Source of the DNA: Methylobacterium mesophilicum
GTDB lineage: Bacteria; Pseudomonadota; Alphaproteobacteria; Rhizobiales; Beijerinckiaceae
Assembly: GCF_022179445.1 (NCBI RefSeq)
Contig: NZ_BPQU01000009.1
Coordinates: 1-64,000, forward strand
Reading direction: 5' to 3'
Length of the DNA: 64,000 bases
Shown one piece after another: positions 26,219 through 35,769 of the stretch (position 1 is the first letter of the stretch; each line of letters begins with the position of its first letter). The notes beneath the pieces are model-generated. The model did not search any database. It was not told the origin of the DNA and saw nothing but the letters and a program-made list of their open reading frames with translations. A program made the translations under genes and the position numbers.

Positions 26219-26608
26219 TCAGATCGCCTTGTCGAGGAGCGAAGAGATCGCCTCGGGCTTGGTCTCCCCGGCAGAGCGCCCGGTCTCCTTGTCGCCCTTG
26301 TAGGTGATGAGCGTGCTCTGCATCGTCGCGCCGAACTGCTTCACCACGTCCTTGCGGCTGTCGAAGTCGACGTCGAACACTTGTAGGTCCTTGAACTTCG
26401 GATCGGCTTCCAGCTTGGCGAGGATCGGCTTCTGGGCCGCGCAGGTGGTGCACCACGGGGCGGTGATGTGCACGAGGATCGGCTTGCCAGCCTTCTGGGC
26501 AGCCTCGAACGCGGCGGGCGTGTAGGTCATCTCGGCGGCGATGGCGGCGGTGCCGAACAGCATGGGGGCGATGGCGAAGGCAGCGAGCAGGATGCGGCGG
26601 GTGGTCAT
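26219..26608 (-). CDS. Periplasmic thioredoxin-like protein
   Basis: A 129-residue protein. The signal peptide (MTTRRILLAAFAIAPMLFGTAAIAA) precedes a thioredoxin fold with active site APWCTTCAAQKPIL and the late cis-Pro region replaced by TMQSTLITYKG. Expected to be kept reduced by the CcdA-like protein encoded directly downstream. SoxW-like function is inferred. Confidence 0.88.
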   Translation of the reverse strand: MTTRRILLAAFAIAPMLFGTAAIAAEMTYTPAAFEAAQKAGKPILVHITAPWCTTCAAQKPILAKLEADPKFKDLQVFDVDFDSRKDVVKQFGATMQSTLITYKGDKETGRSAGETKPEAISSLLDKAI

Positions 26609-26653
26609 GAGCGCGGATCTCCGTGAGCGGATGCAGGACGAGGGGAACGGGGG

Positions 26654-27454
26654 TTAGTTCGACACCTGAGTGATGGCGCGGTCGACGTTCACGCGGGCAG
26701 ACCAATCCTTGGCGCTGTCCTGACCCTTGAGGTCGATCAGCCGGGCGCCGCTGACGTCGACGTTCTTGAAGTCCGCGCCCGCAACCGTGGCGCCGGTCAG
26801 GTTCGCCCCGGACAAGTCCGAGCCCATCAGCACCACGTCGGTAAGGTCGGCATCCTTGAGGTCGGCGTATTCCAGTCGCGACCGCCCGAGGTTGGCCCCC
26901 TTCAGGTTCGCGCCCGCGAGGTTCACCGAAGTGAACACTGCCCGCATCAGGCCCATGGACTGGTTCTTGATGTCGGCGCCGCCTTTCAGGTCCACGAGCG
27001 TCGCGCCGCTCATGTTGGCGCCCTTGAAGTCGCCGATCGGCATCGACCGGCTGAGGTCGGCACCGCTGAGGTTGGCATCCCGAGCGGTGATGCCGAACAT
27101 CTTCGTGTCCGCGAGCTTGGCGCCGGAGAGGTCGGCCTTCAGGAACCACGCCTGTTCTAGGTTGGCACCGCTGAGGTCGGCGCCGCGCAGGTTGGTCTTG
27201 TTCAAGCGCGCCGTCCGTAGGTTGGCGCCCCGGAGGTTCAGGCCGGAGAGGTCGAGACCGGACAGCGCCTTGTCGTGCAGGTCGATCGGCTTGCCGTCCG
27301 CGGCCTTGATCATCGCTTCGACGTCGGCGCGGCTCATCTCAGCCTGGGTCATCGCAGGCGAGGACATGTTGGCGCCCAGCAGCAGATCCTGTTCGGCGGC
27401 GGCCGGGCCGGCAGCGAGTGTAGCCAGCATGAAGCTCAGGGCGAGGCGGCGCAT
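26654..27454 (-). CDS. Exported pentapeptide-repeat protein
   Basis: A 266-residue protein. The signal peptide (MRRLALSFMLATLAAGPAAA) is followed by a short helical part and about 25 A(D/N)LxG/x pentapeptides from about residue 65 (LSGLDLSGLNLRGANLRTA ... ADLTDVVLMGSDLSGANLTG), which would form a right-handed beta-helix. The C-terminus is DWSARVNVDRAITQVSN. It is the first gene of the thiol/sulfur operon, 45 bases upstream of the thioredoxin gene, and divergent from the Crp/Fnr regulator. Function unknown; perhaps a periplasmic scaffold. Confidence 0.88.
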   Translation of the reverse strand: MRRLALSFMLATLAAGPAAAEQDLLLGANMSSPAMTQAEMSRADVEAMIKAADGKPIDLHDKALSGLDLSGLNLRGANLRTARLNKTNLRGADLSGANLEQAWFLKADLSGAKLADTKMFGITARDANLSGADLSRSMPIGDFKGANMSGATLVDLKGGADIKNQSMGLMRAVFTSVNLAGANLKGANLGRSRLEYADLKDADLTDVVLMGSDLSGANLTGATVAGADFKNVDVSGARLIDLKGQDSAKDWSARVNVDRAITQVSN

Positions 27455-27544
27455 CGGGTCACTCCCATCGGGTGCCGGTCAGGGCCGGCGCCCGTATCGT
27501 TTTCATAATGTCGCGATGCTATGCCGAGCCGCTGCACGCGGTCG

Positions 27545-27558
27545 GTGACCTAGGTCAC
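27545..27558. promoter_or_regulatory. Crp/Fnr-type palindromic operator
   Basis: The perfect 14-bp palindrome GTGACCTAGGTCAC has the GTGA-N6-TCAC spacing of Crp/Fnr/FixK sites. It lies in the divergent region between the sulfur operon (start 27454) and the Crp/Fnr gene (start 27640). It probably serves one or both. Confidence 0.7.
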
Positions 27559-27639
27559 ACAAGTCCGGCGCGGCGGGAGAAAAACGCAACGCAAGCCGGA
27601 TGATCAGCCTGTCGTCACGGCCGAAGGGTGACGCCAGCC

Positions 27640-28314
27640 ATGACGGACGCGCATAAGGTCGAGCACTGGATCGACCGGTTTCCACTCCTACAGGCGCTCA
27701 GCCCGTCGCACCTGCAGCTCGCCCGGGGCACCGTGCAGTTCCCGGTGCTGGAAGCCGGCGCCACGGCCTACGAACTCGATGGTGAGTGCGCCAACTACCT
27801 GATGTGTCTGGAGGGGCGCACGCGCATCTTCCGCATGTCCGAGGGCGGGCGCGAGGTGCTGATCTACAAGGTTGGCCCGGGCGGCACCTGCGCCCTGACC
27901 ACGCAATGCCTCCTGTCCGGCGGCACTTTCCCAGCCCAAAGCATCGCTGAAGAACGGACCGAACTTGCCGCCTTGCCGGTAGGCACGTTCCAACACCTGA
28001 TGGGCGACAGCGCCGCGTTCCGCAGCTTCGTCATGGACGACTACACCCGGCTGATGTCGGGCCTTTTCACGCTAATCGACGAGGTCGCGTTCGCGCCACT
28101 GAAGCAGCGCCTCGCCCAACGGCTCCTGGCTGAAGCCGATCCGCGGGGTGTCGTTGCCGTGACCCATCAGAAGCTCGCCGACGACGTCGGCAGCGTGCGC
28201 GAGGTGGTGAGCCGCATTCTCGCGCAATGGGCCGAGGCAGGCTTGATCGAGCTGCGTCGCGGCGCGGTTGAGATCGTAGAACGGGCGAGCTTGGCTACCG
28301 CTGGTAAGCGGTGA
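27640..28314 (+). CDS. Crp/Fnr-family transcriptional regulator
   Basis: About 224 residues. The N-terminal cyclic-nucleotide-type beta-barrel (VQFPVLEAGATAYELDGECANYLMCLEGRTRIFRMSEGGREVLIYKVGPGG) ends in a dimer helix. A winged helix then carries VTHQKLADDVGSVREVVSRILAQWAEAGLIEL. Cys residues lie at ECAN and the CALTTQC segment, so a redox-sensing mode is possible. It is divergent from the thiol/sulfur operon, with a perfect Crp-type palindrome between them. The start could also be GTG at 27628. Confidence 0.9.
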   Translation: MTDAHKVEHWIDRFPLLQALSPSHLQLARGTVQFPVLEAGATAYELDGECANYLMCLEGRTRIFRMSEGGREVLIYKVGPGGTCALTTQCLLSGGTFPAQSIAEERTELAALPVGTFQHLMGDSAAFRSFVMDDYTRLMSGLFTLIDEVAFAPLKQRLAQRLLAEADPRGVVAVTHQKLADDVGSVREVVSRILAQWAEAGLIELRRGAVEIVERASLATAGKR

Positions 28315-28833
28315 ACTGCGGCACGCGCAGCGTCCGCCTTGAGGCAAAGGGCTAAAGTCCGCTCCCCATACCGAGCCGAAGTTTCCAGAGGGCTAGCGAA
28401 CGGCTGCTTTGGAGAAACGCTGACGGCAGTTCATGCGGCTGGGTTGGATCGGTAGGAGCCTGTCCGCTTCGGGGGCAAAGGCTAGAGGCCGGTTTTCAAC
28501 CCCAAGCGACCATTCCGCATCCTACCGAGACTGTGTGAAAACGCAGAAACTTTCCGAAATCGTGGAACAATTTCATATGTGGCAGCTAACCGGGTGCCCG
28601 ATATAGAGCATCGATGCCATTGGGGCGCCTAACCAGGTGCTGCACAGTGCATTCGACGGGAGATCCTTCTGCCGCCTCCGTGTATTTACATAGCCTCAAT
28701 CCATAACTACCGTATGGCCGTGTGCACCGTCCTCGATAACCGACATCCAGAGCGCCCCCTAGGGCCTCCTCGACGGACCTTGGCCGGCCTCGCTCAGGCG
28801 ACCGATCCGGATTGGCCGTCATGTATACAGGGT
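28315..28833. other. Intergenic with degenerate repeats; weak ORF on minus strand
   Basis: No supported gene. A minus-strand frame (28586-28822, 78 residues, MTANPDRSPERGRPRSVEEA...) begins 11 bases after the receiver-like gene and might be a small protein, but it has no family and no clear ribosome site. The 28340-28530 stretch holds GTCCGCTTCGG-like and CGACCATTCCGC fragments typical of worn intergenic repeats. Confidence 0.35.
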
Positions 28834-29319
28834 TTAGGTCTTATCCGGCTCGGTTGACGGAGCGGCAGTGCCCCCCACGCCGTTGCCTAGATCAACTCCC
28901 CTGTGAGGCGGCACTCCGCTCGGCAGCATGGGAGCGGATGAGGGCTCCTTTTGCGCCTGAACAAGGCCAGCCTCCACCTCTCGGATGAGGTCTGCGAAAG
29001 CGTACGGCTTGCTGAGCAGGCGTGTACCTGGCGGCAAGTCGTGCTGAAGATCTACCCCGGCTCCCGAGGTGACGATGATGCCGACACCGGGCCAACGGTG
29101 GTGAACGAGGTGGGCAAGGGCAACACCATCGCCCACGATGGCCCGCCCCGTGATCAACATCCGCACGGCGGCTGGTTCTTGGAGCGCCGCCACCGCCTCG
29201 GCGGCAGTGCACACCGCGATGGTATGAAAACCGACATCTGCCAGCATGTCGGCTGTAACCATACGGACGAGCTCGTCAGCCTCCGCAATGAGGATAGCGA
29301 AAGGCATGCTCTCCGACAC
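28834..29319 (-). CDS. Receiver-domain protein lacking the phospho-acceptor Asp
   Basis: A 161-residue single receiver. The fold is readable: FAILIAEADELVRMVTADMLADVGF, AVRMLITGRAIVGDG, VGIIVTSGAG, RLLSKPYAF with conserved Ser/Thr and Lys104. At the acceptor position, in the segment normally LxTD, it has Gly58. The N-terminal acidic pair is also reduced to E-x-D. It is therefore probably phosphorylation-independent or decayed. The C-terminal 35 residues are Pro/Gly-rich. No kinase is adjacent. Confidence 0.75.
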   Translation of the reverse strand: MSESMPFAILIAEADELVRMVTADMLADVGFHTIAVCTAAEAVAALQEPAAVRMLITGRAIVGDGVALAHLVHHRWPGVGIIVTSGAGVDLQHDLPPGTRLLSKPYAFADLIREVEAGLVQAQKEPSSAPMLPSGVPPHRGVDLGNGVGGTAAPSTEPDKT

Positions 29320-29746
29320 AAACCTGCTCCGCGCGATCAGGGCGGGAGCGCACGCTGCTCTCAGGCACAGGCGGCCGGGACCGAAGCCAGTGATGGTCCC
29401 TTATGCGCTAATTATAAGCTGGGCGCGATGACCCTGAGTTGTGGCAGCTCGCCACCCCAAGCTGAAATTGCGCGACGGCAGCCCAGTAGTGGCTTTCAGG
29501 AAGCGCTCATGGCAATCCACGCAACCGGGTTGGATCGTACGCTGAACGTCGGCTTGAGAGCGAAGGGTCAGGGTCGGCGCTCCACCCCAAGCCGAAGTTG
29601 CCGGATAACCGACGAATGACCGCATTCTAGAAGTGCCAATGGCTGTCCGAACAACCGGTGTGGGTTGGGAGCCGAATGGCCAGTTAGGGTGGCTCCCGGC
29701 TGGCAGCTTTTGGAAGGGCGATTTCCGAAATCTGCCACGCCGTGCC
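29320..29746. other. Intergenic with two copies of a degenerate repeat
   Basis: No gene supported. CACCCCAAGC(C/T)GAA(A/G)TTG occurs near 29452 and 29583, each with GACCCT/AGGGTC flanks, and GAGCC/GGCTC arms surround 29675. These look like worn members of an intergenic repeat family. The sequence at 60-115 has the same GACCCTTCGC flavour. Confidence 0.4.
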
Positions 29747-30193
29747 TCAAGCGACCGCAGGTTCCGGGAACTCGATGCCGTGCGCAGCGCAGACTGCAAT
29801 CAGCGCCGCTACCTCCTCGGCGGTCGGCTCGGCTTGGGGCGGCAGGCCTTCGTTTTTTGCCGGTCGAGCTAGGCTGCGGATCATTCCCTCGAACCGACCT
29901 GTCGTCATCGAAAGGAACCGGGCTTCAGACGAGACGACACGTAACGAGTGCGGCGTCCCACCTGAGACCGTCAACGCGTCGCCCAGTGTCAGCCGGCGAA
30001 CCTCATGTTCGATCTGCATGCGGACTTCACCCTGCAGTATGTAGAAGCTTTCATCCTCGTCGCGATGGACGTGAAGCGGCACGGAAAAACCTTCCGCCAT
30101 GTGGTGCTCGATCAGCGTGAGCCCATCGGCATTGTCTTTCTGTGACAGGTGGATGGTGAGGCGGGCGGTGGTAAACCAAAGGGTATCGGCCAT
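29747..30193 (-). CDS. Cupin-domain protein
   Basis: A 148-residue single-cupin protein. Motif 1, PLHVHRDEDESFYILQGEV, supplies the HxH and Glu metal ligands. Motif 2 is GDALTVSGGTPHSLRV with the final His. A helical tail follows (TAEEVAALIAVCAAHGIEF). Such proteins are small dioxygenases, isomerases or ligand binders; the substrate is not predictable. It is divergent from a LysR regulator 90 bases away, which probably controls it. Confidence 0.85.
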   Translation of the reverse strand: MADTLWFTTARLTIHLSQKDNADGLTLIEHHMAEGFSVPLHVHRDEDESFYILQGEVRMQIEHEVRRLTLGDALTVSGGTPHSLRVVSSEARFLSMTTGRFEGMIRSLARPAKNEGLPPQAEPTAEEVAALIAVCAAHGIEFPEPAVA

Positions 30194-30283
30194 GTGAACG
30201 TCCTGTCGGTATGGCTGTAGCTCCCAAGAGCTACAAATTGCGATCCGCCGCGATAAGATCTATGATCGTACATCGCTTGGTGC

Positions 30284-31216
30284 ATGAGCCGACGCATGAA
30301 GACGACCGATCCGCTAGCCGGCATCATGGCGTTCCTTGCTGTTGCCGACCGGGCAAGCTGCACGGCGGCAGCCGAAGACCTCGAAATGGGGCGTACCGCT
30401 GTCGATGCGCAGATTCGTGCGTTGGAGGCGCGACTGGGCGTTCGACTGCTGCATCGCTCCACGCGCTCCGTGCGGCTGACGGAGGCCGGCACGGTCTACC
30501 GGGAGGCTCTCGCCGACATTCAGGATCGTGTGCGGGATGCCGGGCGAACGGCAACGGCCTTCCAGACCGAGGCGGTCGGCCGTCTGCGGATCTCAGCGCC
30601 TCCAGACCTGGGACCTGATCACGTCGCACCGGTGGTCGCGCGCTTCCTCGCCGAGAACCCGGCCGTCTCGATCGATCTTCAGCTTTCCACCGATGCGGTG
30701 GATCTGATCGGAGACAGCTTCGATCTGGCGATCCGCGGTGCGCTCGCTGTCGAGCCCACGCTTGTCACGCGGCAGATCGGGGCGTCCCCGCTGATCGCGT
30801 GCGCATCACCTTCCTACCTCGACCAACGCGGCGTACCGGCGGCCCCACAGGAACTGGCGACGCATGCCTGCCTTCATTTCTCCGAGCTGCGCTGGGGCCG
30901 CAAGTGGCGGTTCGAACGGGATAGCCAAGTTGCAGACGTTCCGGTCCTGCCCCGGCTCGAATGCAACAATGGACCGACGCTGCTGGCCGCTGCCATCGCA
31001 GGGGCGGGCATAGCGCTTGAGCCCGCTTTCGTGGTCGGTCCAGCTATCCGCGCGGGTACGCTCGTACCGATACTGACAGGCTGGCGTCTGCCGGTCATAC
31101 CAGTGCACGCCGCCTACCCCGCCAACCGCAATATCGCCAGCAAGGTGCGCAGCTTTGTGACCTTGTTGGCAACCGCTTTCGCAGGTCACCCCGACCTTGG
31201 CGGCACACCGGGGTGA
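30284..31216 (+). CDS. LysR-family transcriptional regulator
   Basis: A 310-residue protein. The N-terminal winged helix (FLAVADRASCTAAAEDLEMGRTAVDAQIRALEARLGVRLLHRSTRSVRLTEAG) is followed by a periplasmic-binding-protein-like effector domain (VGRLRISAPPDLGPDHVAPVVARFL ... FDLAIRG ... GAGIALEPAFVVGPAIRAGTLVPIL). The CrgA/DmlR-like subgroup fits best. An alternative start lies at 30296. It is divergent from the cupin gene, its likely target. Confidence 0.92.
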   Translation: MSRRMKTTDPLAGIMAFLAVADRASCTAAAEDLEMGRTAVDAQIRALEARLGVRLLHRSTRSVRLTEAGTVYREALADIQDRVRDAGRTATAFQTEAVGRLRISAPPDLGPDHVAPVVARFLAENPAVSIDLQLSTDAVDLIGDSFDLAIRGALAVEPTLVTRQIGASPLIACASPSYLDQRGVPAAPQELATHACLHFSELRWGRKWRFERDSQVADVPVLPRLECNNGPTLLAAAIAGAGIALEPAFVVGPAIRAGTLVPILTGWRLPVIPVHAAYPANRNIASKVRSFVTLLATAFAGHPDLGGTPG

Positions 31217-31298
31217 AGGAGCAGACTCAGTCGGAGAGCGCCGGCTTCCAACCGGCGACTTGCTCCGTGGAAAGACCGTAAGGGGTTGTAAGCGAATT

Positions 31299-31351
31299 GT
31301 CTGCTTTTGCGTTGAACCGTCTCCGAGGCGGACGTGCAGCTTTCGGCCAGA
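31299..31351 (+). repeat. GCGGAC-type palindromic intergenic repeat, copy B
   Basis: GTCTGCTTTT (31299) ... AGGCGGAC, followed by GTGCAGCTTTCGGCCAGA. It aligns with 47172-47225, which shares GCAGCTTTCGGCCAGA after the hairpin, and more loosely with 2529-2562. The flanking 31217-31579 interval shows no gene. Confidence 0.6.
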
Positions 31352-31579
31352 CTACGTCATGCCAGATTGCCAACCTTCGCAAAACCAGCCATTCGGTTTT
31401 ATGACCGATCCAGCTGCTTAGCGGCCTTTCTCAAGACTTTGAAAGCGGATATGTCCGGCGCCGCGGCACCCTGTGTCCGGGCGGCTTCTTTGCACCGAAC
31501 TTGGCGACAGGATCTCGAAGCAGCCAGTGTTGGGCCGCGCAGAGAGGGTGGTCGGAGCTCGGCCGGCAACCGAACATCC

Positions 31580-31867
31580 CTACGGATAAGCGTGGTGCCG
31601 TGTCCGCTCGAACCTGTCGGCACAAGGCTTATCGAAAAGCGCGCACGGTGGCTGAGCGCCCAACGGTTCTGCCAACATGGGTTGTCCGCCAATATCGCCG
31701 AGCGCATGACGCTGGGAATATTGCGATCGCGGATCGAAGTAGGGGTCCGATGTGTAGCTACTCATGAATGCGCCGCCGGCAGGCATCTCGCTCTCGGACC
31801 AGGCTGGCGTGACTAGGCCGGCCGAGGCAACAAAAATCATGATTTTTATTGTTCGCTGGTTGATCAT
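31580..31867 (-). CDS. Small exported hypothetical protein
   Basis: A 95-residue protein with a likely signal peptide (MINQRTIKIMIFVASAGLVTPAWS), then a short polar mature part (GGAFMSSYTSDPYFDPRSQYSQRHALGD). The C-terminal 25 residues look unstructured. No family recognised. It is similar in kind to the small exported protein at 39470-39766. It may be real because the signal peptide is good; the end is less certain. Confidence 0.5.
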   Translation of the reverse strand: MINQRTIKIMIFVASAGLVTPAWSESEMPAGGAFMSSYTSDPYFDPRSQYSQRHALGDIGGQPMLAEPLGAQPPCALFDKPCADRFERTRHHAYP

Positions 31868-32499
31868 CGATTTGTCTCAAGCAGGCCAGGTCTGTGAATC
31901 CTTGAGATGCTGGGACGATCTGTTTCGGAGACATCGCCGATCGGCATCTCTGGACCAGGCGGCACCCATCAGCAGCCGTTGGACCGCAAAAGCCGATACC
32001 AAAATATTGGCCAAGCAATCGCGAGGTGCCTGCTTTGGAGGTGCTGAACTATATTTATACTTGAATGATTTAGTTCACATCGATTTCTTGTGCCGAAGAC
32101 TGATAACAGGAAAATTCTTTGACCATCGGCAATCTAGCACTTCCGCCTGGTGGAGCACAAACAAATAAAGCGCTAAAGTATCAAAGAAAATTCATCTCTT
32201 AAAAGTTATTTTCATTGCTAAAAACCTCGCCTGTGGGCAGCTCAGACGTCGGGATGCAGGCTGCACCCGAGGCGCAAATTTTGAAAGAGCGGCCTTGTTT
32301 TTTTCCAAACTAAAACTTGTTTCAAGATGTAAGAGCGAATTCATTCGAAGCACTGTCGGGAGTGACTTATATCGTCGTGGAGCCGGGCAGGAGCCTCGCT
32401 TACTCTCCACAACGCAAGCCTCATTCTGCGTTCTCGAACCGAGGCCAAAGCCGGGGCCCGGAGATCCGCAGGATTCGGGCGAAAAGCGCGATTGGCCGC
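31868..32499. other. AT-richer leader upstream of the RND operon
   Basis: No gene supported. GC falls noticeably between about 32040 and 32340, and the promoter of the RND operon probably lies here. The open frame from 32317 has no coding character before 32500. Confidence 0.4.
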
Positions 32500-35400
32500 A
32501 TGGATCTCGTTCGATTTGCCCTGAAGTTCCGCAAGAGCTTCTATGTTCTTGCCGTCCTCATGTTCCTCGCGGGCATCGGATCGATCGCGGTGGCGCCGAA
32601 GGACGTGCTGCCGTCCGTTGATATACCAGTCGTCGTGGTGGTCTGGACATATAACGGTCTCGACGCCAACGACATGGTTCAGCGCATCACGAATTACAGC
32701 GAGTTCTCGCTGTCGAGCAACGTCAACAACATCCGGCGGATCGAGTCGACGTCGATCCAGGGTACCGTGACCGAGCGGATCTACTTCGATTCCACAGTCA
32801 GCATCGATCTCGCGATGACGCAGGTTGATTCCGCCATGAACGCCATCCGCTCGCGTATGCCGCCCGGCGTGCAGCCGCCGGTGATCATGCGGTTCTCTGC
32901 GTCATCGGTCCCGGTCATCCAGATGGCCCTATCGTCGTCAAAGCTGCCCCTCACCAAGGTCTTCGATTACGCCCAGTACCGGACCCGCCGGCGGCTGGCC
33001 GAGGTGCCGGGCTCGACCCTGCCGTCCCCGTATGGCGGCGCGCCGCGTCAGGTGATGGTCGACCTCGACCCCGCTAAGCTGCGCGCGATTGGCATGACGC
33101 CGCTCGATGTCCTGAATGCGGTGCTCAAGCAGAACCTCGTTGTGCCCTCTGGGCTCGCGAAGGTCGGGACGCAGCAATACACGGTTCGGCTTAATTCGAG
33201 CCCACTTCTGGTCGATCAGCTCAACCGCATCCCGATCAAGGTCGAGAACAACCAGCCGGTCCTACTGCGGGACGTCGCCCAGGTACGGGACGGTTCGCCG
33301 CCGCAGATCAACATCGTCCGCGCCGACGGTCACCACTCCGTCCTTTTGCAGGTGCTGAAGAACGGTGCGGCCTCGACCCTGGACGTCGTGAACGCCGTCA
33401 AGGCTGCCCTTCCCGACATCCACGCTGCCGCGCCAAAGGGCATGACGATCACGCCACTGTTCGATCAATCGGTCTTCGTCTCGGACGCCATCTCCGACGT
33501 GGTGCGCGAGGCGGTGATCGCAGCCGGCCTCACCGGCCTCGCGATCTTGCTGTTTCTGGGCTCGTGGCGCTCGACCCTCGTGGTGCTCGTTTCGATCCCG
33601 CTCTGCATCCTGACTTCGCTATCGATCCTGGTCGCCATCGGGCAGACCATCAACGTGATGACCCTGGGCGGCCTTGCGCTCGCAGTCGGCATCCTGGTGG
33701 ACGACGCCACGGTGGCGATCGAGAACACTTACCGGATGTTCGAGGAGGGCTTCCCGTTTCGGCGCTCGGTGGTCGAGGGCGTCGCGGGCATCGCCAAGCC
33801 TGCGCTGATCTCGACACTGGCGATCTGCTCGGCCTTCTCGGCGGTGTTCTTCCTCACCGACGCGCCCCGCTACCTGTTCGTCCCGCAGGCCGAGGCGGTG
33901 GTGTTCGCGATGCTGACCTCCTACCTCCTCTCGCGGACGCTTGTCGCCATCCTGATCGACGTTCTCGTCGCCCCGGAATACGCCCGGCATCACCGCGGCG
34001 CGGAGCCTGTAGTCGACGGGAAGGCGCCGCAGCGACGGCGATCGGTCCTCGGCCGGCTGTTCGGCTTCGCGCTACGCCCGCTCCGCTGGGGATTCCGGTA
34101 TCCGTTGCGTGGCGCCGTCGCCTTCCGCGGAGCCTTCGAGCGGGGCTTCACGCGGTTCCACGCGGGCTATGTCGGCCTCCTCTCCGCCGTGCTCCGCCAC
34201 CCTGGCCGGACCCTGTGCGGCGTGCTCTCCGTCTTCGCGCTTACCGCGGCGATCTTTCCCTTCGTTGGGCAGGATTATTTCCCGCAAATCGAATCGAGCC
34301 AGATGACGCTGCATATCCGCACCCACCCGGGTCAGCGGATCGAGCAGGCGGAGAAGCGGTTTGCGCAGGTCGAGGATGTCGTCCGGCAGATTGTCCCGAA
34401 AGATGAACTTGGACTCATCCTAGACAACATCGGCCTGCCAGCCTCGAACTATAATTTTGCCTTCATGGACGCATCATTTGTCGCCTACAATGACGGACAG
34501 ATGCTCATCAATCTGAAAGGTGAGCACAGGCCGATCTCGTTCTACGAGGCGCGCCTGCGCAAGGTGCTGCGCGGCGCTTTCCCGGATGATGTCTTCTATT
34601 TTCAACCCTCCGACATAATCACGCAGATACTGAATTTCGGCACGATCGCGCAGATCGATGTGCAGGTTTCAGGACGCCACGACGTCGAAGATCTCGCCGT
34701 GGCACGCGATCTCGTACGCCGGATCTCGGCGGTCCGCGGGGCGGTCGACGTCCACCTTCATCAGATCGTCGACGCGCCGCAGATGTCCGTGAACGTCGAC
34801 CGCAGGCTCGCTTCGGAGATGGGCGTTAGCGAACAGTCCATCGCGCAGAACATGAATATCTCGCTGTCGGGCTCCTTTCAGGTAAGCCCAAACTTCTGGG
34901 CCGATCCGAAGTCCGGGATGCCCTATCAGCTCTGGGTCCAGACGCCGGAATGGCGCAATGCCGACATCGATCAGCTGATGAATACGCCGGTCTCGGTCCA
35001 CGCGGCTGGCCATGACAAGCCGGGTATTCCGATCCTGCTGTCGAACGTCGCCACGATGCAGCGACAGCCGGAGCAGACGGTGATCAATCACGTCAACCAG
35101 CAGCCGACCTTCGACATCCTCGCCAACGTCCAAAACGCCGATCTCGGCAGCGTCCGCAATGCCGTGGATGGGATCGTCGCCGACGCGCAGGCCCGCCTGC
35201 CGGCTCCGGACAAGATCTTGGTTCGCGGGCAGATCGAAAGCATGGAGAGCGCCTTCGCGCGGATCGAGATCGGGCTCGGGATCGCGCTGGTGGCGGTCTA
35301 CCTGCTTCTCGTCCTAAACTATCAGACCTGGGTCGATCCCTTCGTGGTGATCGCCGCGCTGCCGCTTGCCTTCTGCGGCATCGTAATGAGCCTATTCATC

Positions 35401-35769
35401 ACCGGCACGGCCTTCTCGATCCCAGCCCTATTCGGGGCGATCATGTCGGTGGGCGTGGCGAGCGCGAACTCGATCCTCCTCGTCACCTTCGCCAAGGAGC
35501 ACCGGGAGGCCACCGGCTGCTCGGCAGGCGAGGCCGCCCTGATGGCCGGCCATACACGGCTGCGGCCGGTGCTAATGACCGCCTCGGCGATGTTCCTCGG
35601 CCTGATCCCAATGGCGATCGGATCAGGCGAGGGCTCCGAACAGAACGCTGCTCTCGCCCGTGCGGTCATGGGCGGGATCGGCATGGGCACGCTTTCGACG
35701 CTGCTCTTTGTCCCGCTCCTCTACACCCTGCTCCGGCACAACCCGATCAAACCCCTCGAGGATTATTGA
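32500..35769 (+). CDS. RND-family efflux transporter permease
   Basis: A 1089-residue inner-membrane proton antiporter. TM1 is RKSFYVLAVLMFLAGIGSIAVA. Two large periplasmic loops follow, and the TM4 proton-relay motif is GGLALAVGILVDDATVAIEN. The second half repeats the layout (GIALVAVYLLLVLNYQTWVDPFVVIAALPLAFCGIVMS ... GHTRLRPVLMTASAMFLGLIPMA). The ATG at 32500 starts MDLVRFALKFRKS, right before TM1. It is the first gene of a four-gene operon with adaptor, response regulator and kinase; its stop overlaps the adaptor start by one base. The substrate is probably organic toxicants rather than metals, as the HAE-type motifs suggest. Confidence 0.92.
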   Translation: MDLVRFALKFRKSFYVLAVLMFLAGIGSIAVAPKDVLPSVDIPVVVVVWTYNGLDANDMVQRITNYSEFSLSSNVNNIRRIESTSIQGTVTERIYFDSTVSIDLAMTQVDSAMNAIRSRMPPGVQPPVIMRFSASSVPVIQMALSSSKLPLTKVFDYAQYRTRRRLAEVPGSTLPSPYGGAPRQVMVDLDPAKLRAIGMTPLDVLNAVLKQNLVVPSGLAKVGTQQYTVRLNSSPLLVDQLNRIPIKVENNQPVLLRDVAQVRDGSPPQINIVRADGHHSVLLQVLKNGAASTLDVVNAVKAALPDIHAAAPKGMTITPLFDQSVFVSDAISDVVREAVIAAGLTGLAILLFLGSWRSTLVVLVSIPLCILTSLSILVAIGQTINVMTLGGLALAVGILVDDATVAIENTYRMFEEGFPFRRSVVEGVAGIAKPALISTLAICSAFSAVFFLTDAPRYLFVPQAEAVVFAMLTSYLLSRTLVAILIDVLVAPEYARHHRGAEPVVDGKAPQRRRSVLGRLFGFALRPLRWGFRYPLRGAVAFRGAFERGFTRFHAGYVGLLSAVLRHPGRTLCGVLSVFALTAAIFPFVGQDYFPQIESSQMTLHIRTHPGQRIEQAEKRFAQVEDVVRQIVPKDELGLILDNIGLPASNYNFAFMDASFVAYNDGQMLINLKGEHRPISFYEARLRKVLRGAFPDDVFYFQPSDIITQILNFGTIAQIDVQVSGRHDVEDLAVARDLVRRISAVRGAVDVHLHQIVDAPQMSVNVDRRLASEMGVSEQSIAQNMNISLSGSFQVSPNFWADPKSGMPYQLWVQTPEWRNADIDQLMNTPVSVHAAGHDKPGIPILLSNVATMQRQPEQTVINHVNQQPTFDILANVQNADLGSVRNAVDGIVADAQARLPAPDKILVRGQIESMESAFARIEIGLGIALVAVYLLLVLNYQTWVDPFVVIAALPLAFCGIVMSLFITGTAFSIPALFGAIMSVGVASANSILLVTFAKEHREATGCSAGEAALMAGHTRLRPVLMTASAMFLGLIPMAIGSGEGSEQNAALARAVMGGIGMGTLSTLLFVPLLYTLLRHNPIKPLEDY

